NCBI GenBank assembly: GCA_022841325.1
Contig: JALHRS010000030.1
Location: 1 to 64,000 of the forward strand
Length of the DNA stretch: 64,000 bases
DNA from: Lysobacterales bacterium
GTDB taxonomy: Bacteria; Pseudomonadota; Gammaproteobacteria; Xanthomonadales; SZUA-5
Direction: 5' to 3'
In this document: positions 18,232 through 26,189 of the stretch, in pieces
Layout of the letters: the number at the start of each line of letters is the position of its first letter
How positions within the stretch are numbered: position 1 is the first letter of the stretch
Made by a program: the position numbers and the translations under genes
Notes under the pieces: generated by a model
Told to the model about the DNA's origin: nothing
Database searches by the model: none
What the model saw: the letters and a program-made list of their open reading frames with translations, nothing else

Positions 18232-18471
18232 ATGAGCAGCATTGAAGATCGCGTCAAGAAGATCGTTGTCGACCGTCTGGGCGTCAAGGAAGACGAAGTG
18301 AAAGCCAACTCCTCCTTCGTGGACGATCTGGGTGCGGACTCCCTGGACACCGTGGAGCTGGTCATGGCGCTCGAGGAAGAGTTCGAGTGCGAGATCCCGG
18401 ACGAGGAAGCCGAGAAGATCACCTCGGTGCAGCAGGCCATCGATTACATCAAGGCCAACGTCAAGGCCTGA
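18232..18471 (+). CDS. acpP: Acyl carrier protein
   Basis: A 79-residue acidic four-helix protein carrying acyl chains on 4'-phosphopantetheine at Ser37 ([18 protein letters not shown]). The N-terminus [22 protein letters not shown] and the end DYIKANVKA are typical. The gap to fabG is 57 nt. Interestingly, acpP and fabF are separated by a 163-bp repeat-like element instead of the usual short gap. Confidence 0.98.
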   Translation: MSSIEDRVKKIVVDRLGVKEDEVKANSSFVDDLGADSLDTVELVMALEEEFECEIPDEEAEKITSVQQAIDYIKANVKA

Positions 18472-18558
18472 GGCCTGACGCGGTTTTGTGGCCCGGGGCG
18501 CGGCATATAGCCAGCGCCTTACGGGCCGATGAATGTCGCCGCCTGCGCGGCGACCACG

Positions 18559-18721
18559 CTAGTGGCGTTCGGTAGTTGAGTCGAAGAAATTTTCGATGGA
18601 TTTCGACCCGAGGCAAGGCGCGAACAGCAGTCATGGCAACGCCATGGCGCTGACGCGGAACGCAGCATTCGGGTGGACAGACGCGGAAATGGTTCAAGCT
18701 GGATACGGAACACCACACTAG
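18559..18721. mobile_element. MITE-like element between acpP and fabF
   Basis: A 163-bp block bounded by CTAGTGGCGTTCGGTA at its left end and an imperfect inverted copy (GGAACACCACACTAG) at its right end. It holds an internal CATGGC-AAC-GCCATG hairpin (18632-18646) and no open frame. Terminal CTAGTG/CACTAG boundaries and lack of coding capacity fit a non-autonomous miniature element. It ends 15 nt before the fabF ATG, just before its GGGAGGA ribosome site, so the fab operon has tolerated it. Copy number cannot be tested here. Confidence 0.5.
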
Positions 18722-18736
18722 GTTCGGGAGGATCTT

Positions 18737-19981
18737 ATGCGTAGCGCTCGTCGCGTCGTGGTGACCGGGCTCGGCATCGTGTCGCCGGTCGGTAGCGACA
18801 TCTCAACAGCCTGGGACAATGTGCTGCATGGCCGCAGCGGCATCGGCCCGATCACGCATTTCGACGCGTCGGCCTTTTCCACGCGTTTCGCCGGTCAGGT
18901 GCAGGGCTTTGACGTCAATGCCTGGATCTCGCCGAAGGATTCGCGGCGCATGGACCCCTTCATCCATTACGGCATTGCGGCCGGCACCCAGGCTTTCCGG
19001 GATGCCGGATTCGATCAGGTCCCGGAGGCGCTGCAGTCGCGCTTCGGGGTCATGGTCGCGGCCGGCATCGGCGGCATCTCGACCATCGAGAAGACCACGC
19101 TGACCTGGCGCGATGGCGGCCCGCGCAAGATCTCCCCCTTCTTCGTGCCGGGCACCATCATCAATATGGTCGCCGGGCACCTCGGCATCAATCTCGGGCT
19201 CAAGGGTCCGAACCTGTCGATCGTCACCGCCTGCACCACCGGCACCCACAATATCGGTGTGGCGGCGCGTCTGATTGCCTACGGCGATGCCGATCTGATG
19301 ATCGCCGGTGGCGCCGAGCATGCGACCACGCCGACCGCCATCGGCGGCTTTGGCATGGCCCGCGCGCTGAGCGAGCGCAACGATGATCCGCATGCGGCCA
19401 GCCGGCCGTGGGACCAGGATCGCGACGGCTTCGTGCTCAGCGATGGCGCCGGCGCGCTGGTGCTGGAGGAGTACGAACATGCCAGGGCGCGCGGCGCACG
19501 GATCTATGCCGAGCTGATCGGTTTCGGCATGAGCGACGATGCCTATCACATGACCGCGCCGCCGGAAGACGGTGCGGGCGCAGCGGCTTCGATGGCCGCA
19601 GCGCTGGCCGATGCGGCCATCAGCGCCGAGCAGATCCAGTACGTCAATGCCCACGCCACCTCGACGCCGCTCGGCGACCGGGGCGAGATCATCGCCATCA
19701 AGACCGCTTTCGGCGCCGCCGCGTCCAGGCTCATGGTCAGTTCCACCAAGTCGGTCACCGGGCATCTGCTCGGCGCTGCCGGCGCGGTCGAAGCCATCTT
19801 CAGCATTCTGGCGCTGCGCGATCAGACTGTGCCGGCGACCATCAATCTGCACAAACCTGACGAGGGCATAGACCTGGACCTGGTGCCGAACACCTCCAGG
19901 CAGGCGCCACTGGACATCGTCATGTCCAATTCCTTCGGCTTCGGCGGCACCAACGGCACGCTGATCTTCAAGCGGGTGTGA
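18737..19981 (+). CDS. fabF: Beta-ketoacyl-ACP synthase II
   Basis: A 414-residue elongating condensing enzyme. Nucleophile Cys166 in [10 protein letters not shown], His in [11 protein letters not shown], and the second His in [15 protein letters not shown]. The C-terminal [13 protein letters not shown] is also typical. GGGAGGA precedes the ATG by about 5 nt. It closes the fatty-acid cluster; an 835-nt repeat-rich gap follows. Confidence 0.98.
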   Translation: MRSARRVVVTGLGIVSPVGSDISTAWDNVLHGRSGIGPITHFDASAFSTRFAGQVQGFDVNAWISPKDSRRMDPFIHYGIAAGTQAFRDAGFDQVPEALQSRFGVMVAAGIGGISTIEKTTLTWRDGGPRKISPFFVPGTIINMVAGHLGINLGLKGPNLSIVTACTTGTHNIGVAARLIAYGDADLMIAGGAEHATTPTAIGGFGMARALSERNDDPHAASRPWDQDRDGFVLSDGAGALVLEEYEHARARGARIYAELIGFGMSDDAYHMTAPPEDGAGAAASMAAALADAAISAEQIQYVNAHATSTPLGDRGEIIAIKTAFGAAASRLMVSSTKSVTGHLLGAAGAVEAIFSILALRDQTVPATINLHKPDEGIDLDLVPNTSRQAPLDIVMSNSFGFGGTNGTLIFKRV

Positions 19982-20193
19982 GTCGCGGCGACTGGTTGGG
20001 CTGGGCTGCTGCGGCGCGGTTCCCCAGTGCGCTTGACGAGGGAATAAGTGGCATTTTTCCGCAAAGGACGCGAAGGGCGCAAAGTAGGGCAAGTCAAGTT
20101 GGCTCAGGACTTTCTGTCGCATTGCTCCCAGAGCGGCGTCGTTGCGAGCCACCTGTTTCGACCCGAAACTGCCCACGGACCATGAACCTCCGG

Positions 20194-20276
20194 CGTCATT
20201 GCGAGCGTAGCGAAGCAATCCAGGGGCATGCGGCGATATCCTGGATTGCTTCGTCGCTACGCTCCTCGCAATGACG
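20194..20276. repeat. REP-like inverted repeat
   Basis: CGTCATTGCGAGCG...GAAGCAATCCAGG at the left and its near-exact reverse complement ending CTCGCAATGACG at the right, with an approximately 17-nt loop. This CATTGCGAG/GCAATCCAG palindrome is a widespread intergenic repeat in proteobacterial genomes. Confidence 0.85.
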
Positions 20277-20501
20277 CATCAACAACTTACGATATGGGTT
20301 CATGGAGAGCCACCGGTGTCGGCCCGACACCGCCCACGGGCCAGAAACGTTGGCAGGCACGGAGCGGCTTTGAGGAGGGACGCGCGCCTGCGCGGCCGCT
20401 CTTGATCTCCGCTCAGCGCAAGGCGGCGTAGCAGCGCAGAGCCCTCCAGAGCAGCTGCCCGCCGCCATTGCTTGTCTGCGGTTCATTGAGAGCGCAGCGA
20501 T

Positions 20502-20536
20502 GCAATCCAGATGCTGGGTTCAAGTGCCTGGATTGC
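20502..20536. repeat. Degenerate REP-like palindrome
   Basis: GCAATCCAG (20502-20510) and CTGGATTGC (20528-20536), followed by TTCG, share the core of the repeat at 20194-20276 but the outer arms have decayed. Confidence 0.6.
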
Positions 20537-20816
20537 TTCGTGCGCAGCCTGAAGTGCCCGTGGCGCTCTCCGTGCGGTGACACGAAAGAGCCCCGGTGAG
20601 CCGCTGCGCGGCACATCGGGCTACCTCCGGCGGCGCCGGTGTGCGTCGCTCCTCAAAGTACCTGGGCAAGTTCCTGCGTGCGATCGGAACGCAGAGGCTG
20701 GCCTACTGGTCTCGCGATTACCGATAGTGCCGACGAGCGTCGGTTGCGGGGACCGGGCAGTGCTGGAGAATGCGGGCTAGACTCCGCTTCCTTTCGCCCA
20801 TTCTTGTTCTGGAACG

Positions 20817-22157
20817 ATGCCTTCCCTGCCCGCACTGGATGCCATCGACCTGCAGAAGTTGCGCCAGTTGCTGGGCCCGGAGCAGGCGCCGGCACTGTTG
20901 CTGAGTGCGGCGACCGGGCCGCAGGGGCATCTGGATCTGCTGCCGCTGGTCAGGGAAGCGCCGCTGTACGTGCCTTACCCGGGGGCGGCGGGGCACAGCG
21001 AACGTCTGGCCGAATTCGCCGTGCTGCTGGATCAGATGCCGGTGGGTTCGAGCAGCAGCGGCACCGATTTCTCGCGCGGCGGCTGGTTGATCTATCTGGC
21101 TTATGAATTCGCCTCGGTGTTCGAATCCCATGTGCGCTCGCGCGAGCCGGAACTGGACGAACCGCTGGCCTTGCTGTGGCCGGTATCGGCGGCGGTGATC
21201 CGCAATCGCCAGACCGGCCAGACCACGCTGACCGGCCATGATCTGGAGTATTGGCGCGAACGCCTGCAACAGGCTTTGGCGGCCGACGCGAGCATGCCCG
21301 CCGGGCTGGTCGGCGCGGACAATCAGCTTCTGGAGCTGCAGGAGGATGACCCGCAGGCTTTTCTGGATGGCGTCGCGCGCATCCACGAATACCTGGAAGC
21401 CGGCGATGTGTTCCAGGTCAATCTGTCGCGGGCGTGGCGGGCGCAGGCGCGCCACGCCATCGATCTGAATGCGCTGTTCGCGCAGCTGTGCGCCGCCAAT
21501 CCGGCTCCCTTCGCCGGGGTGCTGCAGCACGGCGACTGGGGACTGGCCTCGTCGTCCCCGGAGCGGCTGGTATCGGTGCATGGCGATCTGGTGCAGACCC
21601 GGCCCATCGCCGGCACCCGGCGGCGCGATCCGGATGCCGCGCGAGACGCCGAACTGCTGGCGGAGCTCACGCGCGATCCCAAGGAGCGCGCCGAACACAT
21701 CATGCTGATCGATCTGGAACGCAATGACCTGGGTCGCATCTGCGAGCCGGGCACGGTCGAAGTGGATGAGCTCGGCGTCGTCGAGAGCTACACCCATGTG
21801 CACCATCTGGTCTCGAATGTGCGCGGCCGAATCCGGCCGGGCACCTCGGCCTGGGATCTGCTGCGCGCCGTGTTTCCCGGGGGCACCATCACCGGCTGCC
21901 CCAAGGTCCGCTGCATGCAGATCATCGCCGAACTGGAGCCCCTGGGCCGGGGTGCCTACACCGGGGCGCTCGGCTATGTCGGCGCCGATGGCAGCGCCGA
22001 TTTCAACATCCTGATTCGCACCATCGCCTGCGTGGGGCGACAACTGGTGTTCAGGGCCGGCGCCGGCATCGTCGCCGATTCCATCGCCAGCCGGGAGCTG
22101 GGTGAAACCCGCTCCAAGGCCAAGGGCCTGCTGCGCGCCCTCGGAGTGGATCGGTGA
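20817..22157 (+). CDS. pabB: Aminodeoxychorismate synthase component I
   Basis: A 446-residue chorismate-utilising enzyme, first step of p-aminobenzoate synthesis for folate. The C-terminal 260 residues are the chorismate-binding domain: GDVFQVNLSRAW, SSSPERLVSV, PIAGTRRR, HIMLIDLERNDLGRI, FPGGTITGCPK and a final GAGIVADS. Context (pabC overlapping by 4 nt, then mltG) supports PabB rather than anthranilate synthase TrpE. Unusual: the PIKGT Lys of E. coli PabB, which forms an enzyme adduct, is Ala here, the TrpE-like form. Amination partner PabA is not in the window. Confidence 0.88.
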   Translation: MPSLPALDAIDLQKLRQLLGPEQAPALLLSAATGPQGHLDLLPLVREAPLYVPYPGAAGHSERLAEFAVLLDQMPVGSSSSGTDFSRGGWLIYLAYEFASVFESHVRSREPELDEPLALLWPVSAAVIRNRQTGQTTLTGHDLEYWRERLQQALAADASMPAGLVGADNQLLELQEDDPQAFLDGVARIHEYLEAGDVFQVNLSRAWRAQARHAIDLNALFAQLCAANPAPFAGVLQHGDWGLASSSPERLVSVHGDLVQTRPIAGTRRRDPDAARDAELLAELTRDPKERAEHIMLIDLERNDLGRICEPGTVEVDELGVVESYTHVHHLVSNVRGRIRPGTSAWDLLRAVFPGGTITGCPKVRCMQIIAELEPLGRGAYTGALGYVGADGSADFNILIRTIACVGRQLVFRAGAGIVADSIASRELGETRSKAKGLLRALGVDR

Positions 22158-22939
22158 GTTCCGCGGCGGGCCTGGCGGCGGATCGTGGCTTGCACTACGG
22201 CGATGGCTTGTTCGAGACCATCCGCTGCGTCGGTGCCCGCGCGCCATTGTGGGACTGGCACCAGGAGCGCCTGGCGGGTGGTTGCGCTCGACTGGGACTG
22301 CCGGAGCCTGACTGGCGGCGGCTGCAGCGTCGATTGGCGCGCGCCGCCAGTGCCCACGCCGCAGCGACCGTCAAGCTGATCTGGACTGCAGGCAGCGCGC
22401 CGCGCGGTTATGCTCGGCCCGATCCGGTGGTCGGCAGGGCACTGATCCAGGCGCAGGTCTGGAGGCCGACGCCACCGCGGTTGCTGAATCTGTGCTGGTG
22501 CCAGACCCGTCTGGCCCTGCAGCCGGCCCTCGCCGGACTCAAACATCTGAATCGCCTGGAACAGGTACTGGCGCGTGCCGAGTGGCGCAGCGCGGACATT
22601 GATGAGGGATTGATGCTGGACATGCAGGGCAGGGTGGTTGCGGCAACGTCCGCGAATCTGTTCATCCGCGAGGGCGGCCGCTGGCTGACACCCGAGCTCA
22701 GCGGATGCGGGATAGCCGGCGTGGCGCGCCGTTGGCTGATGGCGCGCTGCCCGGTGGTCGAAACCGTGCTCGATCCCGAGCAGATCAAGGCCGCAGAGGT
22801 GGTGGTGCTCAGCAACGCCGTGCGCGGCCCGCTTCAGGTCGGTGCGCTCGGCGGGCGGCGCTGGTCGGCGGACACCGAGGTACAGGATCTGCAGGCTGCC
22901 TGGGAGCAGCAGTTCGCGGCTACGGCAGCGTCGCCATGA
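22154..22939 (+). CDS. pabC: Aminodeoxychorismate lyase
   Basis: A 261-residue PLP-dependent fold-type IV enzyme releasing pyruvate from aminodeoxychorismate to give p-aminobenzoate. A GTG start overlaps the pabB stop (GTGA). Signatures: ADRGLHYGDGLFETIR at the N-terminus, PLP Lys in LKHLNRLEQVLAR (about residue 135), and ATSANLFIREGGRWLTP. Overlaps mltG by 4 nt, as in the conserved pabC-mltG pair. Confidence 0.95.
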   Translation: MSSAAGLAADRGLHYGDGLFETIRCVGARAPLWDWHQERLAGGCARLGLPEPDWRRLQRRLARAASAHAAATVKLIWTAGSAPRGYARPDPVVGRALIQAQVWRPTPPRLLNLCWCQTRLALQPALAGLKHLNRLEQVLARAEWRSADIDEGLMLDMQGRVVAATSANLFIREGGRWLTPELSGCGIAGVARRWLMARCPVVETVLDPEQIKAAEVVVLSNAVRGPLQVGALGGRRWSADTEVQDLQAAWEQQFAATAASP

Positions 22940-23973
22940 GCCGGCCTCCGTCTGGCGCCATCGCCGGCCGCGTGCGCTGGTTGCTGCTCCTGGCCTGTGT
23001 TGCTCTGGCCTTGTCGCTCACCGCCTGGATCGGCTGGCGCGAGTTCCATCGCTTCGAATCGGCCGAACTCAGCCAGGCCGGACAGGTGGTCGAGTTCAAG
23101 CGCGGCATGCGCCTGCGCGATCTGGTCGATGAACTGCAGGCGCGCTCGATCAGCCCCGCGCCCTACTGGCAATGGCGGCTGCTGGCCGAGCGTCTGGGGC
23201 TGTCGTCGCGGCTGCAGGCCGGCGAGTTTCGAGTCGATCCGGGCATGAGCCCGCGGGCGCTGCTGCAGGCCATCGCCGATGGCCGCGTGGTGCAATACCG
23301 CGTCACCATCCTTGAAGGTTCCCGCTTTCGGGATTTGCGGATTGCGCTGGCCGGCGTCCAGCCGCTGGCGCAGACCATTGGCGGGCTGGACGATGCGGCC
23401 GTGCTCGAACGGATCGGTGCCAGCGAGGTTCATCCTGAAGGGCTGTTCCTGCCCGACACCTATTTCTTTCCACGTGGCTTCAGCGATGTCGATGTGCTCA
23501 AGCGGGCCTATTGGGCGCAGAAGACACTGCTGGAAAAGCACTGGGCCTCACGCGCGCCCGAGCTGCCCCTGAGTGATCCCTACCAGGCCCTGATCCTGGC
23601 CTCGATCATCGAGAAGGAAACCGGTCGCGCCGGCGAGCGACCCGAGATCGCCGGGGTCTTCGTCAATCGATTGCGCCAGGGCTGGCGCCTGCAGACCGAT
23701 CCCACCGTGATCTACGGCCTCGGCGATGCCTTCGACGGCAATCTGCGGCGGGTGGATCTGGAAACCGATACGCCCTACAACACCTACACCCGCTTTGGCC
23801 TGCCGCCGACCCCGATCGCGCTGCCGGGACCCGCGGCCATCGCCGCAGCGCTGCAGCCGGCGAAAACAGAAGCCATGTTCTTCGTCGCCCGCGGCGATGG
23901 CAGTCATGTGTTTTCGCGTACGCTGGAAGAGCACAATCGTGCCGTTCGACGTTTCCAGTTGGGCTTGCAGTGA
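22936..23973 (+). CDS. mltG: Endolytic peptidoglycan transglycosylase MltG
   Basis: A 345-residue inner-membrane YceG-family protein that cuts nascent glycan strands and ends their elongation. Membrane anchor at residues about 12-32, a LysM-like region, then the catalytic domain. Catalytic Glu226 is in ASIIEKETG; also HPEGLFLPDTYFFPRG, PTVIYGLGD and PYNTYTRFGLPPTPI. In related genomes tmk usually lies between mltG and holB; here a 205-nt gap without a gene takes its place. Confidence 0.97.
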   Translation: MSRPPSGAIAGRVRWLLLLACVALALSLTAWIGWREFHRFESAELSQAGQVVEFKRGMRLRDLVDELQARSISPAPYWQWRLLAERLGLSSRLQAGEFRVDPGMSPRALLQAIADGRVVQYRVTILEGSRFRDLRIALAGVQPLAQTIGGLDDAAVLERIGASEVHPEGLFLPDTYFFPRGFSDVDVLKRAYWAQKTLLEKHWASRAPELPLSDPYQALILASIIEKETGRAGERPEIAGVFVNRLRQGWRLQTDPTVIYGLGDAFDGNLRRVDLETDTPYNTYTRFGLPPTPIALPGPAAIAAALQPAKTEAMFFVARGDGSHVFSRTLEEHNRAVRRFQLGLQ

Positions 23974-24042
23974 AGCCGGCACTGCCGCGAGTTGCGGGCG
24001 CGTCTGGACTCCGTGACTGCTTCGAAGGTCAGTTGCAGCGGT

Positions 24043-24063
24043 GGGGGCAGGGGGCAGGGGGCA
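24043..24063. repeat. Three GGGGGCA heptamers
   Basis: Three perfect GGGGGCA units then CGGGCCC in the 205-nt mltG-holB gap. A single-orientation member of the G-rich heptamer family; no pairing arm nearby. Confidence 0.75.
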
Positions 24064-24178
24064 CGGGCCCAGCCTTGCTTCACGGTCGGGCCATTGGCGT
24101 ACCCGGCAACTCTCTCGTCAAATCTGCTCCTCAAATTGCAAGATCAATGAGCCAACCCATGTCCGCTGAGGTCGCCTA

Positions 24179-25183
24179 GTGGCAACCGAAACCCCGACCC
24201 CCGATCCGCGGCTACTCATGCCCTGGCACGAACTGCCACGGCAGCGCTTCGCCGACAGCCTCGCCCGTGGCCAGGTGGCGCATGCCCTGCTGCTCCACGG
24301 CGAGGGCGGCTTGCACAAGGTCCATCTCGCCCGTCAGCTGGGGCAGGCTCTGCTGTGCCAGCAGCCGCTATCGGGTGTGGCCTGCGGCAAGTGCCACAGT
24401 TGTCTGCTGTGCCAGGCCGGCAATCATCCGGACTGGACCGAGGTACAGCCGGTCGAATCGGCGATCATCCGCATTGATCAGATTCGTGAGCTGTCGGCAC
24501 GGCTGGCCATGCGCCCGCAGATCGCCCAGCGCCAGGTGGCCTTGCTGTGGCCAGCCGAGCAGATGAATTCGGCCTCGTCCAATGCGCTGCTGAAAACCCT
24601 GGAGGAACCCTCTGCCGACACTCATCTGCTGCTGGTCAGTGATCGCGCCGGCCGGCTGTCGGCGACCATCCGCAGCCGTTGCCAGCGCATGCCGATCAGC
24701 GGCAGCAAGGCGCCGGAAACCGTCGTCAGCGTCGCCCGGATGGCGGGAGTCAGCCAGGCGCAGGCGCTGGCGGCGCTGGAACTCAGCGGCGGAGACCCGG
24801 AACTCGGCCTGCACTGGCTGGCGCCGGAACACTGGTCAGCCATCGTCGCGCTGGCGGCGCAACTGGTGGATCTGGCACTCGGGCGTCTGGACGCGAACGC
24901 TTTCGCCGGCGGCTACCGCAAGGAGGGCGTGGCTCTGCTGCAACGCTGGTCGAGACTGATCGCGCTGATGCTGGGCAGCGATGCCGTCAGCTCGGCCGCG
25001 TTCAAGCCGCTGGTCGAACTCGCGGGCGCGGTTCGCTACAGCACCTTGCTGCCCCTGGCCACGCAACTGGAGCGCGCTCGTGGCATGATTGGCAGCGGAG
25101 TTCGAGAAGACCTGATGGTTTACGATCTGGCCTTGCGCTGGTCGGAAGCCTTCATCACACAGGGACGCAGGCGCGAATCATGA
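24179..25183 (+). CDS. holB: DNA polymerase III delta' subunit
   Basis: A 334-residue clamp-loader subunit. A GTG start at 24179 gives a short leader; the ATG at 24218 (MPWHELPRQRF) is an equally plausible start. Features: HALLLHGEGGLHK in place of a functional Walker A (usual for delta'), zinc-binding CGKCHSCLLCQAGNHPD, SSNALLKTLEEP and the SRC motif (TIRSRCQR). Overlaps the pilZ gene by 4 nt. Confidence 0.95.
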   Translation: MATETPTPDPRLLMPWHELPRQRFADSLARGQVAHALLLHGEGGLHKVHLARQLGQALLCQQPLSGVACGKCHSCLLCQAGNHPDWTEVQPVESAIIRIDQIRELSARLAMRPQIAQRQVALLWPAEQMNSASSNALLKTLEEPSADTHLLLVSDRAGRLSATIRSRCQRMPISGSKAPETVVSVARMAGVSQAQALAALELSGGDPELGLHWLAPEHWSAIVALAAQLVDLALGRLDANAFAGGYRKEGVALLQRWSRLIALMLGSDAVSSAAFKPLVELAGAVRYSTLLPLATQLERARGMIGSGVREDLMVYDLALRWSEAFITQGRRRES

Positions 25184-25539
25184 GTACCGGACCGGGAATT
25201 CCACGCCAGGGCATCTTGTCGCTGTCGATCAAGGACAAGGGCGCGCTGTATCAGGCCTACATGCCCTTTCTCAAGGGCGGCGGCATCTTCGTGCCCACCC
25301 AGAAGCGCTATGGCATCGGCGACGAGGTCTTCATCCTGCTGTCGTTGATGGAAGAGAAGGACCGCATGCCGGTCGCGGGCAAGGTGGTCTGGGTGACGCC
25401 CAATGGCGCCCAGGGCAACCGTACCGCCGGCATCGGCGTGCAATTCAGCGAGAGCTCCGATGGCGAGGCCGTCAGGACCAAGATCGAGACCATGCTGGCG
25501 GGTACCTTGGGCTCCGAGCGGCCCACTCATACGATGTGA
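25180..25539 (+). CDS. pilZ: PilZ-domain type IV pilus protein
   Basis: A 119-residue single-domain PilZ protein, ATG overlapping the holB stop. IKDKGALYQAYMPFLKGGG then FVPTQKRYGIGDEVFILLSL, and RTAGIGVQF, match the type IV pilus PilZ of Xanthomonas and Pseudomonas, which lies downstream of holB and works through FimX/PilB. The c-di-GMP-binding RxxxR and DxSxxG motifs are not evident, as in those homologues, so it is probably a protein-binding PilZ. A c-di-GMP enzyme follows two genes later. Confidence 0.93.
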   Translation: MSTGPGIPRQGILSLSIKDKGALYQAYMPFLKGGGIFVPTQKRYGIGDEVFILLSLMEEKDRMPVAGKVVWVTPNGAQGNRTAGIGVQFSESSDGEAVRTKIETMLAGTLGSERPTHTM

Positions 25540-25664
25540 CCCAATCGCTGCCCGGGGCGGCTGCAAGCGCAACACATTGCGCCTATACCGCAATGGCGCC
25601 TAGATTCCGGACGGATCGTGATCGCTGCGACATATACTCAAGACCAGGCGCCCCGGATCCGATC

Positions 25665-26189
25665 ATGTCTTCATCGGCGACACATGCCTCCGAAATCCTG
25701 CTTCGCACCAGCGGCGATGCCCGGGTGCCCGAGCGCCTGTATGACCAGATGCTGGACAGCGATGGCAACCTGGTCCTCATCGAATCGCCTTTCCCCGACG
25801 AGCTCATCGCCTATCTGCGGCAGATGGCGCAACGCCGTGGTCACTCGATCTACGCCTGGGATGCTGAAGGCGGCCTCGCCAGTCTGCGCGAGCATGGGAT
25901 CACCGTCGCCGGCAGCAAGCGCCTGTCCGAGGCGCTGCGCTTCGTGCTGCAGTCCGGGCATTTCGGGGTCTACATCTTTCCTGCCGACAGCGGCGAGCTG
26001 ACGCCGCAGGTGCTGGCGCTGATGCGACAGATCGCCCGCGGCAAGGAGGGCGGCGACAAGCGTGTCGTGATCCTTGGCAGCGCGCTTGATCTGCCAGCGC
26101 CGCTGCAGAAACTGTCGTGCCTGATCCTGCATCGGCACGGTCCTTCGGAACGCCTGAGGCTGCGCGATGGGCGCTGGATCAGAGACTGA
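25665..26189 (+). CDS. Ycf46 N-domain-like protein without AAA module
   Basis: A 174-residue protein from the ATG at 25665 ([18 protein letters not shown]). It resembles the N-terminal domain that precedes the AAA+ module in Ycf46-like ATPases: [51 protein letters not shown], and [22 protein letters not shown]. No Walker motifs are present. Its TGA overlaps the ATG of the GGDEF/EAL gene (TGATG), so the two are probably made together and may interact. The family call is from pattern memory. Confidence 0.6.
   Translation: MSSSATHASEILLRTSGDARVPERLYDQMLDSDGNLVLIESPFPDELIAYLRQMAQRRGHSIYAWDAEGGLASLREHGITVAGSKRLSEALRFVLQSGHFGVYIFPADSGELTPQVLALMRQIARGKEGGDKRVVILGSALDLPAPLQKLSCLILHRHGPSERLRLRDGRWIRD

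Larger units (their letters stand above)
19982..20816. other. Repeat-rich gap between fabF and pabB
   Basis: Long for this otherwise tightly packed cluster. It holds a REP-like inverted repeat (20194-20276), a degenerate relative (20502-20536), and a CGCAAAGGACGCGAAGGGCGCAAAG stretch (about 20060-20083). No frame in it looks coding; those present are short and Arg-rich. Confidence 0.6.

Noticed and set aside
18803-20218. 471-codon leftward frame opposite fabF
   Set aside because: Shadow of fabF extending into repeat-rich DNA; no recognisable domain.
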